From Candidatus Faecousia faecipullorum (lineage in GTDB: Bacteria; Bacillota; Clostridia; Oscillospirales; Oscillospiraceae): a DNA stretch of 5,500 nt. How positions within the stretch are numbered: position 1 is the stretch's first letter; each line of letters begins with the position of its first letter. Shown piece by piece: positions 1-5,500 of the stretch. The position numbers and the translations under genes were made by a program. The stretch is from contig DVJG01000001.1 in the NCBI GenBank assembly GCA_018710805.1, forward strand, positions 1-5,500, written 5' to 3'. Under the pieces are notes generated by a model that saw only the letters and a program-made list of their open reading frames with translations, searched no databases and was not told where the DNA came from.

Positions 1-147
1 TCCAGCAATCAGGACCTCGTAGGAGTTGTGGATGATTCGGTCCAGAATGGCTTCAGCAATAGCACTGCGCTCATCCGAATCCGGATGGATTCGTACATAC
101 CAATCACCAGGCTCGTACTGGGTGCAGAAAAACTGCGTTTTCGTAAC
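1..147 (-). pseudogene. istB: IS21-family istB helper ATPase, C-terminal fragment (truncated)
   Basis: Read on the minus strand, this is an open stretch of 49 codons with the sequence FFCTQYEPGDWYVRI near its start and AIAEAILDRIIHNSYEVL near its end. These resemble the sensor-like [ST]QY/CTQY segment and the highly conserved AILDRI(I/V)HN(S/A)Y block close to the C-terminus of IstB-like AAA+ ATPases, the transposition helper of IS21-type elements. The Walker A and B part of IstB, which should lie at higher coordinates, is absent. An in-frame TAG at 148-150 ends the similarity, and the STAND gene begins right after. The C-terminal end runs off the left edge, so it is unknown whether the terminal inverted repeat of the IS survives there. 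The fragment cannot encode a working ATPase. It is best read as a decayed IS remnant cut by the event that brought in the STAND gene. Identification rests on recalled family motifs. Confidence 0.72.
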
Positions 148-156
148 CTAAGAACA

Positions 157-162
157 GGGAGG
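157..162 (+). promoter_or_regulatory. Ribosome binding site deciding the STAND gene start
   Basis: GGGAGG lies 9 nt before the ATG at 172. The in-frame ATGs further upstream (28 and 85) have no comparable site and fall inside the antisense istB remnant, so 172 is the preferred start. No convincing -35/-10 pair was found in the 171 bases upstream; the promoter may lie left of the window or be weak. Confidence 0.75.
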
Positions 163-171
163 TCCTCGACC

Positions 172-2451
172 ATGGAGAAGAAAAATCCGGATACCCGGAG
201 CTGTGCGAGCTTTATGCTGGAAATCCTGCTGGATGCTTTGCCGAGTGGACTTGGAAATCAGCCGACCAAGATCGGACTGATTTTCGCACGGTATTTTCTG
301 TGGTCAAATCAAGACGGCCCGGTGAATACAATTGCCACCTCCTGGAAAAAAGGAACGAGAAAGTTTGACCGCTTTCTCACGGAATTCTATGAGCAGCGTC
401 CCGAGGAACTTCAGTGTGACTTCCGTGACAATGTTCTCCCGGCGGTGCGGGATTGCAACCTGCTGGCGAAGCAATTCTGCAGCCTGATTGAGAGAAGCAA
501 CGTATCGCGGGAAATCAAAGAGCAGCGGATTCCTGCGGCACTGGATCAATTTTCGCCGGAAAAATGCTCGGATTTCCTGGCGGATACGATGTGCTTTTTT
601 ATGAGTCACCAGGATTATGTTCTGCGGACCGGAGCTGCAGCGCCGCCTCCAACCTACATCCTGGGATGCCGGGTTCCGGCTCCCTGTGAACACTTCTGCG
701 GCAGAGACAAGGAAATCAAAGCGCTGCATGAACTGCTCCTGGGGAAGGGCTTTGCTTTCATAAGCGGCCTGGCCGGAATGGGAAAGAGCGAGCTGAGCCG
801 GGCCTATGCCCATGTCTACAGCCAGGATTATGCCTCTTATTACCAGCACACGATCTATGTGACCTTTCATAACAGCCTCCGGGAGACCATCTGCGCCATT
901 CCCTTTGCAGGGGATGAGGAAATCCGGCAGCGGTACGCCAAACGCCGGGATCTGCTGCTGGAAGCGCTGAGCAAAGCTCCGGAGCCCAACAGCAAATGGC
1001 AGGAGGAACTGGAGCATCTGGACCGGGCCTGCAGCGACGAATTGTTCCAGGCCCATGACGGGAAACTGCGTCTTTCAGACCCGGATATCCTGCTGATTAT
1101 CGATAATCTGGACATTCCTTCGGCGCAGGAACCGCTGCTGGAACAGGTGACCCAATACCCTTGCAATGTCCTGTTTACCACCCGGTACTGTTACCCGGAA
1201 TATCCCAGCCTGGAACTGGCGGAAATTCAGGATTCCAAGGCTTGGGTGCCGCTGGTCTCCGGCTATTTCCCCAAGGCCAGGAAGTTTGCCGGGGAAATCC
1301 AGGAGATGGTCTCCCTGCTTCATGGACATACCCTGTTTGTGGAGCTTTCTGCACGATTGCTGGGAATGGGGGCGCTGACGGTTCCAGATCTTCTGAGCAA
1401 GCTGAGAAGCCGGGAGTGGGGTATCGACGATCCGGTGAAACTCCGGAAGGACGGCATGGACTATTCCAAGACCTTCCTGGAATTTCTGCGGATGATTTTC
1501 CCCTTGTTCAATATGGCTCCCGAGGAACAGTACATCCTGACCAATCTGGCATTGTTTCCCCGGCAGGGAATTGGGCTGACGGATTTCAAAAAGTGGCTGG
1601 GCCTTACTACGGCAGGAGAAGTTTCAGCCGAAGAACGCAGTATGAACAAGCAGCGGATTGCCGCCATTTACACGCTGGCGGACAAGGGCCTGATTCAGAA
1701 CCGGGAGGGAATACTGTTTCTACATGATCTGATTCGGGAAGTCATTGGAGCGGAGGAGGAAGTGGCTCCGTCCATCCAGCGGTGCAAAACTCTGATCTGG
1801 AACCTGTGCATCCTTTGTGCGCCGGAGAAGCCGGAAGCATTGGAAGAGCCCCTGCCAGAAGGACTTTTTCCGACAGCGGAGAATGTGGTGAGATGGGCAA
1901 GGAAGGACGACGAGGAATTGTACTGGAAGTTCCTGAGCGCTGTGTTTTCTGCCATGGTGCTCCACGGCTATAAGAGCGGCGTCCGGCTCCTGGCGGGAGA
2001 GCTGCGTCAGCGGCTTGGTCCCACCGGCACGCCGTTGGACATCGTCCGCAAAAGCTTTGACCACTATCTCCATGCTGCAACTGCGGACACCCAAGAGGAA
2101 GCGGAGCAGGAGCATCAGGCGGCGCTGGAGAATCTGGGGAATCTTCCCATTGAGGACGCGCTGCATGCTTCAGACCGGAAGGAATTGAATTGGCTTCTGG
2201 GCCAGCAAATTGGGGGCCTTACCTGGCTGCTGGAAAAGACAGTGGGAAAGAAAGGTATGGCGGATCTGGATAAAAAGTTCCAACAGGAATGTGCATGTTT
2301 TCAGACAGAAGAAGGACAGGCGGAATTGTCGGGGCAGATTTCGGAATTTCTGAAGATTGCAACTCCGGCAGCACAGGATATCCAGGCTGGAAAGCGTTCC
2401 AAGGTAACCATCCGGGACCTGCTTTCTCCGTTCCTGGGAAAGAAAAAGTAA
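172..2451 (+). CDS. STAND-class (NB-ARC-like) NTPase, candidate defence or signalling ATPase
   Basis: The product is a 759-residue protein. Residues 1-170 form a mostly helical domain I do not recognise. A CGRDKEI 'F-x-GR' motif (176-182) opens the nucleotide-binding module: Walker A GLAGMGKS (199-206), Walker B ILLIIDNLD (306-314), an FTTR sensor-1/RNBS-B-type motif (335-338), and GHTLFVEL (385-392), which matches the GLPLAL position. A winged-helix-like region follows, ending in FLHDLIREV (516-524), an equivalent of the MHD motif. This order is the hallmark of NB-ARC/STAND switch ATPases, which oligomerise on sensing a ligand. Residues about 530-759 are helical and acidic and would be the sensor position; no clear TPR, WD40 or LRR repeat is visible. 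No TIR, nuclease, protease or transmembrane effector is apparent. The gene sits between an istB remnant and an integrase near a tRNA, which suggests horizontally acquired cargo. An anti-phage role (Avs-like, though Avs proteins are usually much larger) is inference; a transcriptional regulator is an alternative. No terminator separates it from the integrase. Confidence 0.88.
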   Translation: MEKKNPDTRSCASFMLEILLDALPSGLGNQPTKIGLIFARYFLWSNQDGPVNTIATSWKKGTRKFDRFLTEFYEQRPEELQCDFRDNVLPAVRDCNLLAKQFCSLIERSNVSREIKEQRIPAALDQFSPEKCSDFLADTMCFFMSHQDYVLRTGAAAPPPTYILGCRVPAPCEHFCGRDKEIKALHELLLGKGFAFISGLAGMGKSELSRAYAHVYSQDYASYYQHTIYVTFHNSLRETICAIPFAGDEEIRQRYAKRRDLLLEALSKAPEPNSKWQEELEHLDRACSDELFQAHDGKLRLSDPDILLIIDNLDIPSAQEPLLEQVTQYPCNVLFTTRYCYPEYPSLELAEIQDSKAWVPLVSGYFPKARKFAGEIQEMVSLLHGHTLFVELSARLLGMGALTVPDLLSKLRSREWGIDDPVKLRKDGMDYSKTFLEFLRMIFPLFNMAPEEQYILTNLALFPRQGIGLTDFKKWLGLTTAGEVSAEERSMNKQRIAAIYTLADKGLIQNREGILFLHDLIREVIGAEEEVAPSIQRCKTLIWNLCILCAPEKPEALEEPLPEGLFPTAENVVRWARKDDEELYWKFLSAVFSAMVLHGYKSGVRLLAGELRQRLGPTGTPLDIVRKSFDHYLHAATADTQEEAEQEHQAALENLGNLPIEDALHASDRKELNWLLGQQIGGLTWLLEKTVGKKGMADLDKKFQQECACFQTEEGQAELSGQISEFLKIATPAAQDIQAGKRSKVTIRDLLSPFLGKKK

Positions 2452-2477
2452 TCCGGACATATCTGCCGCAGCTGACC

Positions 2478-3353
2478 ATGGAGAGCCGCCGGGAGAAGGC
2501 GGCGAAAATCACCCTGCGGGAGCTATACGACAAGTGGGAGCCGACACACGACGGAACCAAATCCACCATGGACTGCTACAGAGCGGCTATCAAAAAGTTC
2601 GCCCCAGTATGGAATCTCCCAGTTGGGGAGATCACCGTGGATGACCTTCAGGAGTGCATGGATGACGTCCCCGGCAAGCGCACCCAGCAGAACATGAAAA
2701 CGATCATCGGCATCCTATACAAGTACGCGATCCCCCGGCACATGGCACAGCTGAACATGGGCCAGTATCTGACCGTGGTCGGCGAGAATGGCCTGGGGAA
2801 AGACGGCCTCCCGCTGGATGTCCTGGAAACTATCCGGGGGTGCACCGGGCAAGTCCCCTATGCTGACTACGTTGTGGCTCAGTGCTATCTGGGCTTCCGC
2901 CCTTCGGAGTTTCTGGCCCTGGACGTGTCAAGTTATGACCGGAAGGAAAAGGCGTTTACGGGCGGCGCAAAGACCGAGGCGGGAAGAAATAGAACCGTAC
3001 CCGTGGCCGCAAAGATACAGCCAATCATTGACCGACTGACGGCAAACAAGATTTCCGGGCAAGTCTTCTGTGCAGAGGGCGGCGCGCGGATGAGCCTCGA
3101 AATGTACCGCCGCCGATTCTATGAGGTCCTGGACACCTGCGGAATCAGCAACCCGGCCACCATGGTAAACGGGACGGAGTTCCGCAAGTACACACCGCAC
3201 AGCGCCCGGCACACATTCGCTACGCTGATGAAGGGCGTACAGGGAGCAGACAAGGACAAGCTGGCCCTGATCGGCCATACCTCGGATGCTATGCTCAGGC
3301 ACTACCAGGATACCGATATACAGGACTTGCGGCAAATTGTGGATGCTATGTGA
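2478..3353 (+). CDS. Tyrosine recombinase (phage/ICE-type integrase), N-terminally truncated
   Basis: From the ATG at 2478 this gives 291 residues. A core-binding (SAM-like) domain begins at ITLRELYDKW (11-20). The catalytic domain carries the full set of residues: Arg141 in GFRPSEF, Lys165 in GGAKTEAG, His241 and Arg244 in HSARHTF, His267 in IGHTSDAM, and the nucleophile Tyr276 in LRHYQ. Relatives of this type are normally around 350-400 residues, with an AP2-like or similar arm-binding domain in front. Here family-like sequence (RTYLPQL, the usual linker to the core-binding domain) starts upstream of the ATG at about 2454, right behind the STAND stop codon. The frame stays open back to 2289, but that part only shadows the STAND gene in another frame. 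No Shine-Dalgarno precedes 2478, so expression may depend on read-through or reinitiation from the STAND gene, 26 nt after its stop. The catalytic core looks intact, but loss of the arm-binding domain would probably impair integration. The gene points towards the tRNA 3' end. Confidence 0.85.
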   Translation: MESRREKAAKITLRELYDKWEPTHDGTKSTMDCYRAAIKKFAPVWNLPVGEITVDDLQECMDDVPGKRTQQNMKTIIGILYKYAIPRHMAQLNMGQYLTVVGENGLGKDGLPLDVLETIRGCTGQVPYADYVVAQCYLGFRPSEFLALDVSSYDRKEKAFTGGAKTEAGRNRTVPVAAKIQPIIDRLTANKISGQVFCAEGGARMSLEMYRRRFYEVLDTCGISNPATMVNGTEFRKYTPHSARHTFATLMKGVQGADKDKLALIGHTSDAMLRHYQDTDIQDLRQIVDAM

Positions 3354-3389
3354 TGTGAGCAATAGCTGTGAGCAATAGGTAAGCAATAG
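3354..3389 (+). repeat. Three tandem-spaced direct repeats, TGTGAGCAATAG type
   Basis: TGTGAGCAATAG occurs at 3354-3365 and again at 3367-3378, followed by a degenerate copy GTAAGCAATAG at 3379-3389. The shared core GCAATAG starts at 3359, 3372 and 3383 (steps of 13 and 11 bp, about one helical turn). The array starts immediately after the integrase stop codon and lies between it and the tRNA. That is where arm-type or accessory DR sites of tyrosine recombinases are commonly found, so it is plausibly an integrase or excisionase binding array. This role is inferred from position. Confidence 0.6.
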
Positions 3390-3429
3390 GAAGATTTATT
3401 TCGATTCAGAAAGAATTTAAAAGCAAAGA

Positions 3430-3463
3430 AAAAATCCTGAAATCTTTCGATTTCAGGATTTTT
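3430..3463. terminator. Bidirectional intrinsic terminator between integrase and tRNA-Ala
   Basis: A perfect 15-bp inverted repeat, AAAAATCCTGAAATC (3430-3444) and its complement (3449-3463), closes a 4-nt loop. On the plus strand the loop is TTTC and the stem ends in a run of five T, which suits the integrase transcript. On the minus strand the loop is the stable GAAA tetraloop and the stem ends in six T, a standard terminator for the tRNA transcript 22 nt after its CCA end. One hairpin can therefore serve both convergent units. Confidence 0.88.
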
Positions 3464-3484
3464 CATCACAAGTCCTAGACTTTT

Positions 3485-3560
<76 letters not shown>

Positions 3561-3602
3561 ATATTCGATTTGCCGCTTGCGTCTCTCGCAGACAGCTTCT
3601 GT

Positions 3603-3630
3603 ATTATAGCACGGATATCGAAAATGTCAA
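3603..3630 (-). promoter_or_regulatory. Consensus sigma-70/SigA promoter of tRNA-Ala
   Basis: On the minus strand a perfect TTGACA (plus-strand 3625-3630) and a perfect TATAAT (3603-3608) are separated by 16 bp. Transcription should start near 3596, leaving a leader of about 35 nt to be removed before the mature tRNA 5' end at 3560. The position directly upstream of the tRNA and the double consensus make this a confident call. Confidence 0.93.
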
Positions 3631-3634
3631 TAGG

Positions 3635-3659
3635 TTTTTTCAGATTTTTTGAAATTTTT
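3635..3659 (-). promoter_or_regulatory. Phased A-tracts upstream of the tRNA promoter (UP-element-like)
   Basis: On the minus strand three A-tracts lie just upstream of the -35 box, seen as plus-strand T runs at 3635-3640, 3645-3650 and 3655-3659. They start exactly 10 bp apart, at roughly -39 to -44, -49 to -54 and -59 to -63 from the predicted start site. The first two coincide with the proximal and distal UP subsites bound by the RNA polymerase alpha C-terminal domains, and helical phasing of A-tracts bends DNA. Both effects typify strong stable-RNA promoters. Binding itself is inferred. Confidence 0.65.
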
Positions 3660-3685
3660 CGCCGGGGCAATTTTTTGCCCCGGCG
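3660..3685 (-). terminator. GC-rich hairpin after the M42 gene, without a U-tract
   Basis: A perfect 11-bp inverted repeat, CGCCGGGGCAA (3660-3670) with its complement (3675-3685), has a 4-nt loop and lies 10 nt after the M42 stop codon. It is probably the 3' end structure of the DUF218/M42 transcript. On that strand the hairpin is followed by AAAAATTTC and more A-rich DNA, because the following bases belong to the phased A-tracts of the tRNA promoter. It is therefore not a textbook U-tailed terminator and could instead stabilise the mRNA 3' end. Confidence 0.6.
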
Positions 3686-3695
3686 AAGGGTGCGT

Positions 3696-4736
3696 TTATA
3701 CGTCAAGATAGCCGCAGAGGACCTTCATGGTATTGGTGATGCCGTCCATATGGCTACGCTCGTAACCGTGGCTGGCGTAGACCCCTGCACCGATGAGACC
3801 GTGGCGGATGTCACAGCCGGAACGCAGAGTGGCCTCCACGTCGGAGCCATAGAAGGGATAGACGTCCACGGCGTAATCGGCACCTGTTTTCTTGGCGGCT
3901 TCTATGAGCTTGCCAACCACTTCATAGCTGTAGGGGCCGCCGGAATCCTTGGCGCAGATGCTGACCTGCCGCTCGGTGCAGGCCAAGCCGTCGCCCACAC
4001 AGCCCATGTCCACGGAGATGGCTTCCGTGACCCCTGCGGGGACCGAGGCGGAGCCGCCGTGGCCAACCTCTTCATAGACCGTTACATGGACGTAAGTCCG
4101 GCGAGCGGGGGTAATATGATTGTCACTTAAATACTTGGCAAATCCCAGCAGGATGCCTACACTGAGCTTGTCATCCAGGAATCGGCTCTTGAGATAGCCG
4201 CTTTTGGTCCGGCAGGTCCGGGGGTCGAAGCAGACAAAGTCCCCCACTTCCAGGCCCAGCTTTCTCACGTCCTCTGCGGAGCGCACATCCTCGTCCAGAA
4301 CCACTTCCGTGGTATCGAAGCTCCGCTTGGCATCGCCGTAGCCGCCGTTGACATGGACCGAGGCATTGCACAGCTGAAGGGTGCCCTCATAGACCTTGCC
4401 GTCCCGGGAATAGACCCGGACGTTTTCGGCCTCGCCGTTCTCGGCCCGCATGCCGCCGATGGAAGTGATTTTCAGGCGGCCGTCGCCTTTAATCTGGGCG
4501 ATCATGCCGCCCAGCGTATCCGTATGGGCTTCCAGGAGCAGACCGTCACTGCTGTCAGCGCCTCCCAGGTCAATAAGCACGCCGCCTTTTGTGGTAATGT
4601 CTGCGGAGAAGCCCAGGTCGGCAAAGGCGCTCCGGACCCAGGCGGCGGCTTTTGCCGTGAAGCCGGAAGGAGAATCGATCGAGAGTAACTTTGCCGCCTG
4701 CTCCCAGGCGAATTCTGCGTAAGTTTCGTTAATCAT
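3696..4736 (-). CDS. M42-family metallo-aminopeptidase
   Basis: The 346-residue protein matches the usual M42 length of about 330-360. M42 enzymes are cytoplasmic di-metal aminopeptidases, often forming tetrahedral 12-mers, that trim peptides from their N-termini. The key residues are visible in order: metal ligand His71 and supporting Asp73 in EAHTDTLGG (69-77), bridging Asp188 in RFLDDK (185-190), general base Glu222 and ligand Glu223 in YEEVGHGG (221-228), Asp243 in SVDMG (241-245), and a C-terminal His, either His323 or His329, in SHGYERSHM (322-330). The segment between about 80 and 170 corresponds to the inserted beta domain of the family. The start is fixed by AGGAGGA at 4741-4747. The gene follows the DUF218 gene with an 8-nt overlap, so the two are translationally coupled. 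The HTDTLGG form recalls the subgroup named for the NAGGN osmoprotectant system, but no other genes of that system are here. Substrate preference is unknown. Confidence 0.93.
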   Translation of the reverse strand: MINETYAEFAWEQAAKLLSIDSPSGFTAKAAAWVRSAFADLGFSADITTKGGVLIDLGGADSSDGLLLEAHTDTLGGMIAQIKGDGRLKITSIGGMRAENGEAENVRVYSRDGKVYEGTLQLCNASVHVNGGYGDAKRSFDTTEVVLDEDVRSAEDVRKLGLEVGDFVCFDPRTCRTKSGYLKSRFLDDKLSVGILLGFAKYLSDNHITPARRTYVHVTVYEEVGHGGSASVPAGVTEAISVDMGCVGDGLACTERQVSICAKDSGGPYSYEVVGKLIEAAKKTGADYAVDVYPFYGSDVEATLRSGCDIRHGLIGAGVYASHGYERSHMDGITNTMKVLCGYLDV

Positions 4737-5496
4737 AGTTTCCTCCTAAAATCAGATAATGCCAAACCCCGGCAATCTCCCGCAGAAAGTGATTCACTGT
4801 CTGGCCGGGTCTGGAAGTCCGGGCGGGGATGCCCACGAATTCCACGCCGCAGCGCTTTGCAAAGAGGCTGGCACGGAACAGGTGGTATTCACTGGACAGA
4901 ACCCCGATTTTATTCGGGCGCTGTCCGGTGGTTTTTTCGATGAGGTCCAGGGAGTAGTTCAGGTTCTCCCAGGTGGATGTGGCCTTGTCTTCCCGCAGTA
5001 TCCGCTTGGGGTCGATGCCCAGGTCCACCAGGTGGATGTACATGGCCTCTGCCTCGGTCATGGGCTCATCGGCGCCTTTGCCTCCGGAGACCACGGCAGC
5101 GACGTCAGGATGGGCTTCCAGATATGCGGCGGCGGCGGAAATGCGGTCCCAGAGGGACATGGAGGGGCCGTCCTCTCTGACCTTGGCCCCCAGCACCACC
5201 ACATAGTCCACATCTTCCTCAGGGTCGCCGAAGCTTGCGTGGATGATAATGGCCTCGGTGACGGCAGCCACCAGAATGCCCAGGGCCAGGCACACGGTAA
5301 ACACCGTCCGCAGAATATGGATAAACGCAGGACAATGGGGTCCCAGAAGCCGGGTGACCTCATAGAACGTCACAATGCCTGCCAAAGCGCAGCACACCAG
5401 GGCCGAAAAGCTATACCCCGGCACGCAGAATTTTAAGAACAAGGCCAGGAGCACCAGCAGGATAACAGCCAGGCATGGGAGAAAATGTAATTTCAT
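4729..5496 (-). CDS. DUF218 (ElyC/SanA/YdcF-type) membrane protein
   Basis: The 255-residue reading has three probable membrane segments at about 5-24, 29-47 and 60-84, followed by a soluble DUF218 domain. Family motifs seen are VVLGAKV (100-106), LWDRISAA (115-122), SGGKG (137-141), PMTEAEAM (145-152), RED followed by STWEN (168-178) and SSEYHLFRA (201-209). In this family (Escherichia coli SanA, ElyC, YdcF) roles in envelope integrity and lipid-carrier metabolism are reported, and YdcF was found to bind S-adenosylmethionine, but the biochemical reaction is generally unsettled. The start used is the ATG at 5496. Only four bases follow it at the window edge, so no ribosome binding site can be seen and a start further upstream is possible. 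It is the first visible gene of the operon with the M42 peptidase; the operon promoter is outside the window. Confidence 0.88.
   Translation of the reverse strand: MKLHFLPCLAVILLVLLALFLKFCVPGYSFSALVCCALAGIVTFYEVTRLLGPHCPAFIHILRTVFTVCLALGILVAAVTEAIIIHASFGDPEEDVDYVVVLGAKVREDGPSMSLWDRISAAAAYLEAHPDVAAVVSGGKGADEPMTEAEAMYIHLVDLGIDPKRILREDKATSTWENLNYSLDLIEKTTGQRPNKIGVLSSEYHLFRASLFAKRCGVEFVGIPARTSRPGQTVNHFLREIAGVWHYLILGGNYD
4741..4747 (-). promoter_or_regulatory. Ribosome binding site of the M42 gene, inside the DUF218 coding end
   Basis: AGGAGGA on the minus strand ends 4 nt before the M42 ATG and is itself read as the last Leu-Gly-Gly codons of the upstream gene. This explains the conserved-looking end of that gene and supports coupled translation. 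Confidence 0.85.
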
Positions 5497-5500
5497 GGGG

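Larger units (their letters stand above)
1..3484. mobile_element. Presumed tRNA-proximal end of an integrated, partly decayed mobile element
   Basis: The segment contains an IS21 istB remnant, a STAND NTPase and an integrase, ending at the 3' end of tRNA-Ala. Chromosomal-looking genes lie on the other side of the tRNA. The true left boundary is outside the window. Because the integrase lacks its N-terminal domain, the element may no longer be mobile on its own. The boundary at the tRNA is inferred from gene order and not from a seen att duplication. Confidence 0.4.

Noticed and set aside
28..171. 48-codon N-terminal extension of the STAND protein from the ATG at 28
   Set aside because: It overlaps the antisense istB remnant, has no ribosome binding site, and a strong one sits in front of the ATG at 172.
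304..1056. 250-codon minus-strand open frame inside the STAND gene
   Set aside because: Antisense shadow: no family motifs, no ribosome binding site, and the sense strand carries a full set of NTPase motifs.
2289..2477. Extended integrase start at 2289
   Set aside because: Residues before about 2450 are only the STAND coding sequence read in another frame and show no integrase-like sequence.
3561..3600. Small hairpin TGCG-AGAGA-CGCA in the tRNA leader as a regulatory structure
   Set aside because: Only 4 bp of stem, and the leader is short and removed during tRNA maturation; not distinguishable from chance.
4759..5436. 225-codon plus-strand open frame opposite the DUF218 gene
   Set aside because: Glycine/histidine-rich translation typical of the antisense of a GC-rich gene; the minus strand carries clear DUF218 motifs.

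Overview
The window looks like a moderately GC-rich Clostridia (Firmicutes) chromosome, plausibly an Oscillospiraceae/Ruminococcaceae gut bacterium. The support is strong AGGAGG-type ribosome binding sites, Firmicutes-like IstB and integrase sequences, and a perfect TTGACA/TATAAT promoter in front of a tRNA gene. This placement is inferred from style and is not proven.

Layout. The left part (1 to about 3480) looks like the end of a mobile or accessory region. It holds the C-terminal part of an IS21-type istB gene on the minus strand (1-147, broken). Next comes a STAND/NB-ARC NTPase of 759 residues on the plus strand (172-2451), then a tyrosine recombinase on the plus strand (about 2478-3353). 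All six catalytic residues of the recombinase are present, but its N-terminal arm-binding domain is missing: recognisable integrase sequence begins exactly at the STAND stop codon. Behind it lie three short direct repeats (GCAATAG core) and a 15-bp hairpin that can terminate in both directions. A complete tRNA-Ala(GGC) with encoded CCA follows on the minus strand (3485-3560), its 3' end facing the integrase. This is the classic geometry of an element integrated at a tRNA 3' end.

The right part looks like ordinary chromosome. The tRNA promoter (3603-3630, minus) is preceded by three A-tracts spaced exactly 10 bp apart, an UP-element-like arrangement. Further right is a two-gene minus-strand operon: a DUF218 (ElyC/SanA/YdcF-type) membrane protein (4729-5496) followed, with an 8-nt overlap, by an M42-family metallo-aminopeptidase (3696-4736). 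A GC-rich hairpin lies just after the M42 stop codon.

How the parts relate. The integrase, repeats and tRNA mark a probable integration site. The STAND gene is the cargo, sits between two damaged mobility genes, and is the best candidate for an unusual system such as a small anti-phage or signal-sensing ATPase. No effector domain is recognisable in it, so its function remains an inference. The DUF218/M42 pair is probably housekeeping (envelope-related and peptide turnover) and unrelated to the element.
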